Assembly: GCF_001275385.1 (NCBI RefSeq)
Contig: NZ_LGIW01000011.1
Span: forward strand, 172,942 to 236,941
Direction: 5' to 3'
DNA from: Exiguobacterium sp. BMC-KP
GTDB taxonomy: Bacteria > Bacillota > Bacilli > Exiguobacteriales > Exiguobacteriaceae
Length of the DNA: 64,000 bases
Numbering within the stretch: position 1 is the first letter of the stretch; each line of letters starts with the position of its first letter. Both the position numbers and the translations under genes were made by a program. Below are positions 8,953 through 17,689 of the stretch, piece by piece. The notes under the pieces were generated by a model, which was not told the origin of the DNA, searched no databases, and saw only the letters and a list, made by a program, of their open reading frames with translations.

Positions 8953-9164
8953 ATTTTGTATTCAAATTACTGAACGCAATCTTTCATCATGTAGCAGTCC
9001 TCAAATTCCTTTTAAAGTGGAATAGGTTCTTATCGAGAGAAGAACACTTTGATCCATCAAAAGATATAGGTATACAGGTAAAAAGTAATCAATCGAAATC
9101 GTTAAATGCCATGTCATCATATTTAGGCCTCTATACCAATGGCGTATGAATAGGAAAGAGTGAC

Positions 9165-9207
9165 AAAAGGCTAAGATTCTTAAATAATCAAGAATCTTAG
9201 CCTTTTT
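9165..9207. terminator. Bidirectional terminator beside the lrp-like gene (block A)
   Basis: AAAAGGCTAAGATTCTT pairs perfectly with its complement across an 8-base loop; runs of A and T on either side suit both directions. The block B homologue at 42964-43009 has one base pair changed on both arms. Confidence 0.85.
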
Positions 9208-9274
9208 GTGGAATGAAATGATTTTTCCGAGATTTTTAACGGTTTCTAGGACTCTATACAGACAATTATGGAGT

Positions 9275-9718
9275 TTATACGTCTTTCATTGGGGAGAGGC
9301 GCCGCTTGATTTCATTTATTGAGAGGTACAGGGTGTAATTTCCATGTTCAAGAATTGAATTTAAAAGGAGATTTAATTGTTCTTGAGAAGTAACTTTTAT
9401 TTTCAAGTGATAACATCCTTCTCCAGATACACGATGTACTTCCATGACTTCGTGGCACTCATTCAGAAAGTGAATAAAAGCTTCATGATTAGACGTTTTC
9501 ATATAAATGATGACGAAAGCTGTATAAGAGAACCCTAATTTTAGTTCATCAATAATCAACGAATACGACTGTATGATTCCTTGATCCTCCAGTTTTTTTA
9601 TACGGTTTCCTACCGCTTGACCAGTCATATGAATTTGTTTTCCGAGATCTTTCCATTGGATACGTGAATTTTTAGATAATATATTGAGGATTTGATAATC
9701 AATATTACTTAGTTCCAT
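9275..9718 (-). CDS. Lrp/AsnC-family regulator (block A copy)
   Basis: A 147-residue feast/famine regulator. The N-terminal helix-turn-helix (residues about 4-60) includes DYQILNILSKNSRIQWKDLG and MTGQAVGNRIKKLEDQGIIQSY. The C-terminal RAM domain includes VHRVSGEGCYHLKIKV, the loop that usually binds an amino-acid effector. It is divergent from the isochorismatase-like gene with a 118-base gap, so that gene is its likely target. The paralogue at 42447-42890 is nearly identical over the HTH. Confidence 0.9.
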   Translation of the reverse strand: MELSNIDYQILNILSKNSRIQWKDLGKQIHMTGQAVGNRIKKLEDQGIIQSYSLIIDELKLGFSYTAFVIIYMKTSNHEAFIHFLNECHEVMEVHRVSGEGCYHLKIKVTSQEQLNLLLNSILEHGNYTLYLSINEIKRRLSPMKDV

Positions 9719-9836
9719 GTTGAATTCCTTTCATGATGAAATGATATGACGCAGAAATGATTCATCAACCTATCGATAATTACCTAGCTTCCATTTATCA
9801 TTAACGTGTAAGGAAAATTATAAATGAGGTGAAAAG

Positions 9837-10391
9837 ATGAACACAGCTTTAATTATTGTAGATATTCAAAAAGATTATTTTCCTAATGGAAAAATGGAAC
9901 TGAGTAACCCAGAAGCAGCAGCAACTAATGCAGCAAAAGTTTTGGAGTGGTTCAGAAAAAATAATAAAGAAAACATTTTTCATGTACAGCATATAGCAAG
10001 CAACCCTGCTATGGGCTTCTTCCTTCCGGAGACGGAAGGTGTTGAGATACATGAAACAGTCGAGCCTTTGAAAGATGAAACGATTGTAATCAAGCAGTTC
10101 GCAAATAGCTTCCTACAAACAGACTTAGAAAAGCATTTAGCGAAAAATGAAATCACTAAGTTGGTAGTCGTCGGAATGATGACACACATGTGTATCGATG
10201 CAACTGTTCGCGCTGCTGTAGACTTAGGTTTTGAAACCACATTGATTGAAGACGCTTGTGCAACTAGAGACTTATCATATGACGGAAAAGTTGTTCCAGC
10301 CGAACAGGTTCACTATTCATTCGTTAGTGCATTACAAGGAATGTATGCTGAAGTCACTTCAACTGAAAGCTTTTTACAAAATAGAGCTTGA
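9837..10391 (+). CDS. Isochorismatase-like cysteine hydrolase (block A copy)
   Basis: A 184-residue member of the isochorismatase/nicotinamidase fold. The catalytic triad is visible: Asp in VDIQKDYF, Lys in VIKQFANSF and Cys in MMTHMCIDATVRAAVDLG, followed by the typical EDACATRDL. Enzymes of this family hydrolyse amides, carbamates or enol ethers; the exact substrate is not determined here. GAGGTGAAAAG precedes the ATG. The divergent Lrp-type regulator suggests control by an amino acid or related ligand. The second copy is 41762-42328 on the other strand. Confidence 0.88.
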   Translation: MNTALIIVDIQKDYFPNGKMELSNPEAAATNAAKVLEWFRKNNKENIFHVQHIASNPAMGFFLPETEGVEIHETVEPLKDETIVIKQFANSFLQTDLEKHLAKNEITKLVVVGMMTHMCIDATVRAAVDLGFETTLIEDACATRDLSYDGKVVPAEQVHYSFVSALQGMYAEVTSTESFLQNRA

Positions 10392-10410
10392 ATCTTATGA
10401 AGGTTTAACT

Positions 10411-10453
10411 AAAAAGATAGAAACTTGCTTGCTACAAGTTTCTATCTTTTTTT
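10411..10453 (+). terminator. Terminator of the isochorismatase-like gene
   Basis: AAAAAGATAGAAACTTG pairs with its complement across a 7-base loop and ends in a run of T. Confidence 0.88.
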
Positions 10454-10889
10454 ATTACTAATTTATGCTTTCAACGTTACAGGTTAGAATTATGGAAAAT
10501 AGCTACTCAGTTTTGTATGAACTACAATATGTCCAAAAAATTTAAAGTTAAAATGTCGCGATAATAAGTATTAACAATCAACGCTCATCATACGTATTTC
10601 GTTTCATGATTGATGTCTTCTTCAAGGAGTAAAAAAGATATAGAATGAAACCATAACTTTACTCGATTGTGAGACACTTTTCTGTACCGTTACTTTTAGC
10701 TGTTGTATATATCCTTAGAAATTATTTATAAATTCACAGTTTGGATTTTTATAATTCTTGTAAAGAAGTGTTCTTTAAGATTCAGTCTAGCATGCTAAGG
10801 TAGATATTCATAGTACAAAGTTATTAATGAAAATATAGAACATATAAGTGCTATCAAAAAATCATTTGATGTTTAAAAATTCGTATGGA
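10454..10889. other. AT-rich intergenic stretch without recognised gene
   Basis: No frame with a start, ribosome site and protein-like sequence is seen on either strand. It separates block A from the second radC-element copy. Confidence 0.5.
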
Positions 10890-11583
10890 CATGGAACAGA
10901 GCGTTACGGCTCTGTCTGATTAAATGAACCGCAAGCCTTCCTGTTTCCACACTCTAACTCGCTCCTCAGTGGCGCAAGGGCCATCAAAAAAAGCCGATAC
11001 CGCCTCGTCTTCCTCCGTGTTTTGAATCAAAGCAAACTTTTCGCTTTTTGATCTTTCCCTGTGGTCATCCTTGCGGCGTATTGCTACGTTCCCATCAATA
11101 GGACGGTACTGTGTCGGACTGCATCCCATTTACCACTTACGAATGGACGAAAAACGACGCCGTTTTTCTTTTGAGAGAGCGCACGCGAGAAAGGAATGGA
11201 TTTGTCCCAAATCCAAGGGTAATGAGAGACCCGCAGTGGACGGACCCACTGCGGGTAAGAAAGTATACATGATACATAGTCTTTTCTATGTAGAAAGGTG
11301 CTATAGAGGATGTAATAGTAAGACAAGTAGTGGAGTGCATGAAGGTTCGAGGAGAGATAGCTGATTGAAGTGAATCGATCCTCCTGTAGATAGGTAGTGA
11401 TGCACTTCCTACTTGATATACAGCACAAGAAGATTTTTCGGGCTCATGCGTGAGGCTGTAGGCTGCACGCAGCAACATCCTCATCGCACCGCTGCCCTCC
11501 TGCCGGACCGATAACGAGAGCTGCGACTCGCCTGCGCGAGGCATCTCTATGTTCCTGTTCCTTGCGACGGAAGGCACGGAGCG
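10890..11583 (+). mobile_element. radC-element copy 2, radC deleted
   Basis: The left module (10890-11130) and right module (11140-11583) match copy 1, but the whole radC gene is missing between GCATCCCATT and the palindrome. Hairpins remain at 10896-10915, 11149-11168 and 11230-11255. In the last, CCCGCAGTGG pairs fully with CCACTGCGGG, where copy 1 has one wobble-type pair, so the stem is kept despite sequence drift. It lies in the same orientation as copy 1, so the two copies flank block A as direct repeats. Confidence 0.65.
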
Positions 11584-11645
11584 TTTTAAAAATAGAAATA
11601 ATTAATTTAAAATATAGGTCTTATCACAAATACTTGGTTATTAAT

Positions 11646-11676
11646 AAAAAAAACCAACAGCCAATTGACTGTTGGT
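11646..11676 (-). terminator. Terminator of the minus-strand gene at 11708
   Basis: ACCAACAG and CTGTTGGT form a hairpin around an AT centre; read on the minus strand it is followed by a long T run. Confidence 0.85.
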
Positions 11677-11707
11677 AGAAGAGGAAGTATGGGGAAAGGG
11701 GAGGGGG

Positions 11708-12145
11708 TTAGTCTACTTTAACCAAAAAAGCGAATTGTCCGTCACCATTGGACCACTTTGCTTTGATTTCATAGGCATACGTTCCTGTTTCTTTCGGGAC
11801 AGTAACGGCATCGCCAGTTAAAGTAACTTTTTCAGCATCTTGCTTATCTTTCCAACGAACGATCTCAATAGATTCCGGTTCGTCTTCAAACGAAATATCG
11901 ATTTTTTTATTTGAGGATACTACAGTTGGTTTGCTTTTTTTCGTCATATCGAGTCCGTCGACATATACTTTATCGACACATTGGTTGCGCAATAGACCAT
12001 CCCAACAAAATGATCCTTGAACCGTTGGAATATCTTTTCCTTGTGCTTCTACTTTGGGGTTTGGTGGTTCCCCACGAAAAGGGTCAAACACAAAAAATAG
12101 AACAACCAATACTACTAAAACACCCATCCATTTAAATTTACCCAT
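11708..12145 (-). CDS. Membrane-anchored exported protein, unknown function
   Basis: A 145-residue product with one N-terminal hydrophobic helix (residues about 5-21) and no lipobox Cys, so it is probably anchored by an uncleaved signal. The exported part is about 120 residues, has the pair FCWDGLLRNQC that could form a disulfide, and ends in beta-rich sequence (GTYAYEIKAKWSNGDGQFAFLVKV) like an immunoglobulin-type strand pair. I do not recognise a named family. GGAG precedes the ATG, and a terminator follows. Confidence 0.7.
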   Translation of the reverse strand: MGKFKWMGVLVVLVVLFFVFDPFRGEPPNPKVEAQGKDIPTVQGSFCWDGLLRNQCVDKVYVDGLDMTKKSKPTVVSSNKKIDISFEDEPESIEIVRWKDKQDAEKVTLTGDAVTVPKETGTYAYEIKAKWSNGDGQFAFLVKVD

Positions 12146-12221
12146 AAAACGCTCTCCTTTGATAAAGATTATTTTTAAAAAAGTTTAAGTGTTCTTATTG
12201 AGTGGCTTGTTCCTCAACAAA

Positions 12222-12428
12222 TCATTCTTTTAACTCGAGTTCATCGTGTCTCCCCATGATAGGTGAGATCGTTTGATTCTCAAATGCAGTTTCATACGTA
12301 TCAACTACAGTTTGAATATATTCGCCATCTTCAATAAGAACTTCTCCATAAGCAGGAACTGGGTTGTGCCAATCCATTTTCTCATCATGGATTGTTGCAA
12401 ATAAATATACTTTTCCAGATACAAGCAT
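12222..12428 (-). CDS. Small acidic hypothetical protein
   Basis: A 68-residue frame beginning MLVSGKVYLFATIHDEK and rich in Glu and Asp towards the end. There is only a weak purine-rich ribosome site. No family is recognised. Its sequence has the look of a real protein (mixed hydrophobic pattern, no low complexity), but the evidence is thin. Confidence 0.45.
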   Translation of the reverse strand: MLVSGKVYLFATIHDEKMDWHNPVPAYGEVLIEDGEYIQTVVDTYETAFENQTISPIMGRHDELELKE

Positions 12429-12645
12429 TTCTACTCTTCATACGTTCACAATACTTTATTACCTTTTATAATATAACGATTTTATGTAATTTACAATTGT
12501 ATACAAAGTTATATTTTGGAAAAATTATTTTGTGGCAGAATTGAAGAAGTTTTGCAATGCATGGATGAGCGAAGAAGTGAGTGAATGGACGGAGTTCTAT
12601 GGATAGAGGATTGATGTTTCCATAGTAATGCGGACGACATAAAGA

Positions 12646-12785
12646 CTTTCGAGCTCATGCGTGAGGTTGTAGGCTGCACACAGCAACATCCTCATCGCAC
12701 TGCTTCGAACCGATAACGAGAGCTGCGACTCGCCTGCGCGAGGGATTTCTACGTTCCTGTTCCTTGCGACGGAGGGCACGGAGCG
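12646..12785 (+). repeat. radC-element copy 3, right-end fragment
   Basis: About 140 bases match the right ends of copies 1 and 2, including the CTCGC/GCGAG hairpin and the terminal GGCACGGAGCG, with a 13-base deletion in the CTGCCCTCCTGCCGG region. No left module is present. Confidence 0.65.
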
Positions 12786-12943
12786 TTACATAGAATTATA
12801 AAAAGAAAAATAAAAGGTTAGGGTTTAGTGGAAGGAATGGCATACTAAAGGAAAGATTCTTGTCCACGTATGAGATCGTCGTTAGTGCTTCGGTCGTGAA
12901 TGATGTGTCGTATGCGAGGATATCTAAAAAGGAGAAACTACAT

Positions 12944-13147
12944 ATGAAATTTGACGGATCGACTGATGTATTAGGTGCAGCACTTACAAATGCCCCTCTA
13001 CTCTACCTCGTACCGATTGCATTTGGACTTTTCTTATTGATCGACTTCTTGTTTACAAAAGAAAAGAAGAGCTTTTTGAGCCGGACCGGTAAGATATTAT
13101 TGGTTCCGTTCATTTTGATCGTAGGTGTACTTATTTATCTCTATTGA
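12944..13147 (+). CDS. Small two-helix membrane protein
   Basis: A 67-residue product with two hydrophobic segments separated by a basic loop (FTKEKKSFLSRTGK). The ATG at 12944 is chosen because AAAAAGGAG lies 10 bases upstream; the frame continues upstream to 12860 without a ribosome site. It has no recognised family. A hairpin terminator follows at 13188. Confidence 0.6.
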   Translation: MKFDGSTDVLGAALTNAPLLYLVPIAFGLFLLIDFLFTKEKKSFLSRTGKILLVPFILIVGVLIYLY

Positions 13148-13187
13148 TTCGATGTGCGTAGGAAACACTAATCATTTTTATGACAGT

Positions 13188-13217
13188 AACGATCTTCAAA
13201 AGGTCGTTTCTTTTTTT
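13188..13217 (+). terminator. Terminator after the small membrane gene
   Basis: AACGATC pairs with GGTCGTT (one wobble) and is followed by TTTCTTTTTTT. Confidence 0.7.
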
Positions 13218-13359
13218 ATGTGTGAAAAATTAATCGTACATTGTTTCGTAATGACCCAGTTATCTTACATATCATTTCGCTTATCTTATCTAAGGTAATT
13301 CGTACAGACTCTAAAATCATTCTATGCTGTGCTTAACAAAACGATTAGGGGTGGAGTAC

Positions 13360-13554
13360 ATGAGTATAATTGAGATGTTTGAGGTCATGGATCAAGCAAA
13401 GGAGAAACAGGTACCAGATAAGGTGACATTGATCGATGCCCAGCTTCGATTCGTGCGAGAAGTAGAAGGATCGATTGAGCATGTGACATGGTTCATCGAT
13501 GTCGATCGATTGACAGACTTCATGCAGACACACTTTAACAAGCAGACCCGTTAA
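13360..13554 (+). CDS. Small hypothetical protein, soluble
   Basis: A 64-residue product starting MSIIEMFEVMDQAKEKQVPDK and ending in DFMQTHFNKQTR. The start at 13360 is set by AGGGGTGGAG directly upstream. It is mixed alpha/beta by pattern with no membrane helix and no known family. Its stop codon lies inside the terminator hairpin that follows. Confidence 0.6.
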   Translation: MSIIEMFEVMDQAKEKQVPDKVTLIDAQLRFVREVEGSIEHVTWFIDVDRLTDFMQTHFNKQTR

Positions 13555-13567
13555 GGTCTGTTTTTTT
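13543..13567 (+). terminator. Terminator overlapping a stop codon
   Basis: CAGACC and GGTCTG form a stem with TAA in the loop, followed by seven T. Confidence 0.85.
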
Positions 13568-13691
13568 GTATGGACTTACATATAAACTAACCTATCAATA
13601 ATAATAGAAGGATGGGAAATATAACCAACTTTCTCCTGGTATTCACTGTATACTGAAGATAACTTACAAATCAGGAATGGAGCGATGAAAG

Positions 13692-14537
13692 ATGAAACGA
13701 AAATGGATGGGTGCCAGCTTAGCGCTCGCAAGTGTTGGGTTACTCGTTGGACCACAACAAGGTGCAGAGGCAGCGACACCGAAAATCAAGGTCCACTATA
13801 TCGATGTCGGTCAAGGTGACGCGATTTACATCAAGATGCCAAGTGGTGAGGATATCGTCATCGATGGTGGCAACAAGGGGAAAGGTGATGCACTCGTCGC
13901 CTATCTAAAGAAACAGAAGGTCGGTGATATTGAGGTACTGATCTCGACGCATCCGGATGCCGATCATATTGGTGGGCTTGATGAGGTCCTCGACTCGTTC
14001 AAGGTCAAGAGCGTCTATGCACCGAAGGTCAAGCACACGACGCAAGCCTATAAGGACTTCTTGTTGGCGGTCAAACGCGAGAAGCTGACAATCAAGACGG
14101 CGAAGGCGGGTGTCTCACTCCCGGTCAAAGGCGTGAAGGCGCAGTTCGTCGGACCGGTCAAAGACTATGCGAAGAGTGATCTGAACAACTGGAGTGCGGT
14201 CTTACACGTCGCTTACAAGAAGAACACGTTCTTGTTCACGGGAGACGCGGAATTGAAGTCGGAGCAAGACATGATCGCGAAGAAGAAGACGCTGCGTGCG
14301 GACGTCCTCAAGGTCGGGCATCATGGGGCGAAGACATCAACAAGTGCGACGTTCCTCAAGTACGTTAAACCGAAGTACGCCGTCATCAGTGTCGGGAAGA
14401 ACGCGTATGGACACCCGACGAAGGAAGTCGTGACGAACTTGAAGCGTGCGAAGGCGACGATGCTGCGGACCGATAAGAGTGGCACAATTGTCTTCGAAGG
14501 GAATGGATCGTCCTACACGATCAAGAAGTCGAAATGA
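13692..14537 (+). CDS. Secreted ComEC/Rec2-like metallo-beta-lactamase hydrolase
   Basis: A 281-residue exported enzyme. The N-terminal signal peptide (residues 1 to about 27, ending AEAA) is cleaved rather than lipidated. The mature part has the ComEC C-terminal hydrolase fold: HYIDVGQGDAIYI, then the zinc motif STHPDADHIGG, FTGDAELKSE, VGHHGAKTSTS and a late SVGKNAYGHP. Free-standing versions of this domain are probably extracellular nucleases or phosphodiesterases; the substrate is inferred only. The downstream DUF3006 gene overlaps its stop by four bases, the usual partner arrangement for these enzymes. Confidence 0.88.
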   Translation: MKRKWMGASLALASVGLLVGPQQGAEAATPKIKVHYIDVGQGDAIYIKMPSGEDIVIDGGNKGKGDALVAYLKKQKVGDIEVLISTHPDADHIGGLDEVLDSFKVKSVYAPKVKHTTQAYKDFLLAVKREKLTIKTAKAGVSLPVKGVKAQFVGPVKDYAKSDLNNWSAVLHVAYKKNTFLFTGDAELKSEQDMIAKKKTLRADVLKVGHHGAKTSTSATFLKYVKPKYAVISVGKNAYGHPTKEVVTNLKRAKATMLRTDKSGTIVFEGNGSSYTIKKSK

Positions 14538-14758
14538 AAAAGCGAAAAGGGATTATCGACCGAATTGAAGAGAAGTGGGTCGTCGTCGAGTTCGATGATG
14601 GGATGCGCGACATTCTGATTTCCCGCTTTCCGATGACGGTGGAGTCCGGTGATGTCATCTGGATGGATGAGTACGGTCATATCGAGAAGGACGACCGTGA
14701 ACGGCAGCGACTCTCGAATGAAATCGATGAGCTGATGGAAGAACTATGGGAAGACTAA
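14534..14758 (+). CDS. DUF3006 family protein
   Basis: A 74-residue small protein with the DUF3006 pattern: GIIDRIEEKWVVVEFDDG near the start, then ILISRFP and GDVIWMDEYGHI, and an acidic helical tail. The ATG overlaps the stop of the secreted hydrolase (ATGA), so translation is likely coupled. Function is unknown; the repeated pairing with ComEC-like hydrolases suggests a shared process. Confidence 0.85.
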   Translation: MKKRKGIIDRIEEKWVVVEFDDGMRDILISRFPMTVESGDVIWMDEYGHIEKDDRERQRLSNEIDELMEELWED

Positions 14759-14779
14759 AAAAGAAATGAGCTGAAGCAG

Positions 14780-15340
14780 ATGAATAAGTTAGGACAAGCG
14801 GTCGTCATCGTTGGGTTAGGGTTATCACTCGTTGGATGCGGCACACAAGAGACAATAGAAGATCCACCAAAAAAAGCAGCGAATCCGACTGAAAAGGTCG
14901 AGGTGGCAGAACCGAAAAAAGAAGATGTCTATTTCAAAGACGACACGTTAAAGATCGACATGGCGACCGTCAAGATTCTTTCGACAGAAGTACTTGAGCC
15001 GAGTAAAGAGTATTTCCGCGAAAAACCACAACTCGTTTTCACATATGAGACGACGAACGACAGCAAGAAGCCACTCAATGGGATGAATGTTTGGATTGCT
15101 TGCTTTGAAGCGACACAGGAAGGAACCGATACAATTAACAAGTTAGAGGTAGGGATGACGCCACAGGAAGAGAAGTATGCCTCTTATTTAGAGCATCAGT
15201 TGGATGATATTAAACCGGGTGGTACTGCAAAAGGGATTATGGCTTATGACATCGAGGACCCGAAGGCAGTCGTCACCTTGAAAGCAACCCAAGGATTATC
15301 AGGAAAAGAGTTGGGTGAGAAGAAGATTGAACTGAAATAA
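14780..15340 (+). CDS. DUF5067-type lipoprotein
   Basis: A 186-residue lipoprotein. The signal ends in the lipobox LSLVGC, followed by a Lys/Pro/Glu-rich linker to about residue 50. The remainder is a beta-sandwich-like domain with QLVFTYETTNDSKKPL and KPGGTAKGIMAYDIED, the pattern of DUF5067/DUF4352-type exported domains, which are often found with phage or envelope functions but have no settled role. It starts 21 bases after the DUF3006 gene, probably in the same operon. Confidence 0.78.
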   Translation: MNKLGQAVVIVGLGLSLVGCGTQETIEDPPKKAANPTEKVEVAEPKKEDVYFKDDTLKIDMATVKILSTEVLEPSKEYFREKPQLVFTYETTNDSKKPLNGMNVWIACFEATQEGTDTINKLEVGMTPQEEKYASYLEHQLDDIKPGGTAKGIMAYDIEDPKAVVTLKATQGLSGKELGEKKIELK

Positions 15341-15387
15341 GAAGATGAATTGATAGAATCATATCTGGTGAAGAAAGGGAGATGACT

Positions 15388-15606
15388 ATGAATCAAACAT
15401 TTACAGAAGCGCAAGCACTCATTTTAGAAATGGGAGAAAAGTTTAAACCATATATTGTCGTAGGTCTTAAACAACGTTTAGAGATGGAAGAAATCATATC
15501 TACATTTGAAACGTATCTTCAAACACGAAAATTCGATCGTTCGGGACATCGGATCATTTCAAAATTTAGCTTTGAACAATTTATTTTGCAAATGAAATAT
15601 TCTTAA
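15388..15606 (+). CDS. Small hypothetical protein
   Basis: A 72-residue product, MNQTFTEAQALILEMGEK to the end FEQFILQMKYS. Two ATG codons lie six bases apart; the second (15388) is better spaced from AAAGGGAG. It is helical by pattern, with no named family. Confidence 0.6.
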   Translation: MNQTFTEAQALILEMGEKFKPYIVVGLKQRLEMEEIISTFETYLQTRKFDRSGHRIISKFSFEQFILQMKYS

Positions 15607-15610
15607 TTAA

Positions 15611-15660
15611 AAGAAGGCAATATGACTTCGCTTCAGGAAGCCATATTGCCTTCTTTTTTT
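15611..15660. terminator. Strong terminator
   Basis: AAGAAGGCAATATG pairs with CATATTGCCTTCTT around an inner second stem (CTTC with GAAG), followed by a T run. It separates plus-strand genes from the minus-strand conjugation operon. Confidence 0.9.
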
Positions 15661-15695
15661 GAAGTTCAAGCGCAAGAATATAATCATTTTTACGT

Positions 15696-15857
15696 TCAGC
15701 TATTTAAGATGGCACTGGCTTTCTTTTCAGCTGTTTTTTCATCTGTCCAGTCCATTTCAGACAGCATACTCGCTTGAACCTTTTCAATCTGTTCACGTGT
15801 GTAGCCGAGCTGCTCCATCGCGATGGCAGCATAAGCAATTGCTTGATTATTAGTCAT
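15696..15857 (-). CDS. 53-residue hypothetical protein at the end of the conjugation operon
   Basis: A short frame with a good GGAGG site 8 bases upstream of ATG at 15857. The product runs MTNNQAIAYAAIAMEQLG, then TREQIEKVQASMLSEMDW and ends SAILNS. It is probably two amphipathic helices. It follows the ArdC-like gene on the same strand after 84 bases and may be the last gene of the element in this direction. No family is recognised. Confidence 0.6.
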   Translation of the reverse strand: MTNNQAIAYAAIAMEQLGYTREQIEKVQASMLSEMDWTDEKTAEKKASAILNS

Positions 15858-15941
15858 GGTCAATCCTCCGTCTTGTCTGTATTGTCAGTTTTATCCTACT
15901 TTTTTATAGTACTTGATTTTAAAAGAAGAGAGGACATCTTT

Positions 15942-17414
15942 TTAACGGCTCCTGAAGTCCTGCTCCGGTACATTGAAGTGACGCGTCACGATTTGTCGGA
16001 CCTTTTCTAGATCACGGTCTTCCGTCGAAATCATCTCGTCGTACCATGCTTTTTCGAGTACTTGTTCGGTCTCCTTACTGACGACTTCTGTATTCAGGAT
16101 GTGATGGTACGGTCCCATCGCATCATCGAGGATGCGGAAGTGTTGGCTGATTGGTTCTTCGCCTGGGATGACGAGCGTATAGGCGACGGTCTCATGTTCG
16201 TCGAAGTCACGGTCGTTGGCTTTCGCGAACGGTTCGAAGAAGTCTGTCGCTCCATGAATCAGCATCATTGGTTCTTCAAAAGACGATAGATCTTGCTGCG
16301 TGTCTTGCTTGGCGATGCTCGTCAGGTAAGCACCGACGTCCTCCGGTGAATGTTGCATGATTCGTTCTAGCCGTTCAGCTAACGGTAATCCGTGTTCTGT
16401 GATCTGTGCATTCTGTTCGATGTACTCAATCATTTTAATCGGTGATGCTTCGCGTTCCAAGATTTGCTCCTGCTCGAGTGAAGCATGAATCTCACGGATG
16501 AAGTGACCGGATGTCTGATGGACTTCGTGCAACAGGTCTTCCTTATCGCGTAAGTCTCTTCCTTGCGTCCAGTTAGCGAGATACGATAAGGAAAACTCGT
16601 CCGTCGAAAAACCAAAGTGTGCCGCGACCGTATAAGCGACCATCTCCGCTTGGAATTCCTTCTCATGTGGATTCAACTCAATTCCACGCTCTTCATTTCG
16701 TTCCACGTTGTGCAGATTGGCATGCGCGAGTTCATGAATCAGGATGGTCACGTTTTCAATATCCGAGTTCCGCGGATTGAGGGCAATCGCGTTCAGTTCC
16801 GGATAGAAGCATCCTTTCGCGGTACCAAGCTCGCTTAAAGGCTGATCGAGTATTTTCACGTCTTGTGTCTCAGCAATCCCGTTCAACGCGCGGCGAAACG
16901 ATTCCGCCTCACGAAGCGATCCATTTCGATGATAGGAAGCGAAGAGTTCAGAGACTTCGAGTCCCTTCTCCCGAGCATCGGTCTGTGTGTACTCGAAGAC
17001 ATGACCAATCTTGTAGTACATCGCTTTCCGCGTCGGAAGTGCGCCTTCCTTTGCACGCATTTGCTCCGTCTTCGTCGCGTCCTTCCATGCCACCCAATCC
17101 GTCTCTCGTTTGATGAACGTAACAGGGGAGGGGACGAAAATCTTGATCCCTTTCTCTCCTTTTTGAACCTGTACGCCTTGTTTCTCCCAGTACGCATAGG
17201 AACCGACGGCACGGGCGCCTTGGAACTGCTCTTCGATGAGTAACATATTCCGCGTCGAGTAGCGATGGAATCGGCTCATGAAGTCGAGGTGTTCCTTGAT
17301 GCTCTCCTGACTGACGAAGTGGGAGGCGAGCTGCGTCTCCATCTTATCGGTCAACGCTTGGACTTCCTTCTGGTAATCCTCACGCGTCTTTTTCTGATAT
17401 GCCATATCACTCAC
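15942..17414 (-). CDS. ArdC-like ssDNA-binding protein with zincin peptidase domain
   Basis: A 490-residue protein. The N-terminus (about 10-110) matches the ArdC N-terminal domain: FMSRFHRYSTRNMLLI, GSYAYWEKQGVQVQKGEKGIKIF. The middle has a zinc-peptidase motif HELAH at 227-231 with the following Asn/His-rich stretch. The C-terminal 230 residues resemble large-polyvalent-protein-associated tails and include a hydrophobic-acidic domain with QHFRILDDAMGPYHHIL. ArdC proteins are brought in by conjugative elements to protect the incoming single strand from restriction. It overlaps the upstream gene by four bases. Confidence 0.85.
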   Translation of the reverse strand: MSDMAYQKKTREDYQKEVQALTDKMETQLASHFVSQESIKEHLDFMSRFHRYSTRNMLLIEEQFQGARAVGSYAYWEKQGVQVQKGEKGIKIFVPSPVTFIKRETDWVAWKDATKTEQMRAKEGALPTRKAMYYKIGHVFEYTQTDAREKGLEVSELFASYHRNGSLREAESFRRALNGIAETQDVKILDQPLSELGTAKGCFYPELNAIALNPRNSDIENVTILIHELAHANLHNVERNEERGIELNPHEKEFQAEMVAYTVAAHFGFSTDEFSLSYLANWTQGRDLRDKEDLLHEVHQTSGHFIREIHASLEQEQILEREASPIKMIEYIEQNAQITEHGLPLAERLERIMQHSPEDVGAYLTSIAKQDTQQDLSSFEEPMMLIHGATDFFEPFAKANDRDFDEHETVAYTLVIPGEEPISQHFRILDDAMGPYHHILNTEVVSKETEQVLEKAWYDEMISTEDRDLEKVRQIVTRHFNVPEQDFRSR

Positions 17415-17689
17415 GCTCCTTCCGACGAAACGGACGAATCAGCAGCACCTTCAAAATCGTTCAACTCTTCTAATACCATCGGGTCGGTAGCCAGTCGATC
17501 GAATAATAACTGACGGCGATCACGTGATACCGGGAGTAATACCAAGGGTTCTTCCTGCAAGAGCTGAAGGAACGCTCGTTCATCCTGAGAAACCGGAATA
17601 TCATAATGTGCTTGATGAATCATGACGGTGACGTGGGACGGATGCAATTCGAGAAATGTCGCGAGTGTGAAGGCTTCGAGTCGTCTCAT
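17411..17689 (-). CDS. Hypothetical protein of the mobilisation cluster
   Basis: A 92-residue product overlapping both neighbours by four bases, so it is translated in a coupled chain. It begins MRRLEAFTLATFLELHPSH and ends in an acidic, Ser-rich tail. No domain is recognised; the first 60 residues contain a helical, Leu-rich pattern. Confidence 0.7.
   Translation of the reverse strand: MRRLEAFTLATFLELHPSHVTVMIHQAHYDIPVSQDERAFLQLLQEEPLVLLPVSRDRRQLLFDRLATDPMVLEELNDFEGAADSSVSSEGA

Noticed and set aside
8907..9149. An 80-codon frame after the MFS gene
   Set aside because: It begins with TTG overlapping the MFS stop, has no ribosome site of its own, and is crossed by the MFS terminator hairpin.
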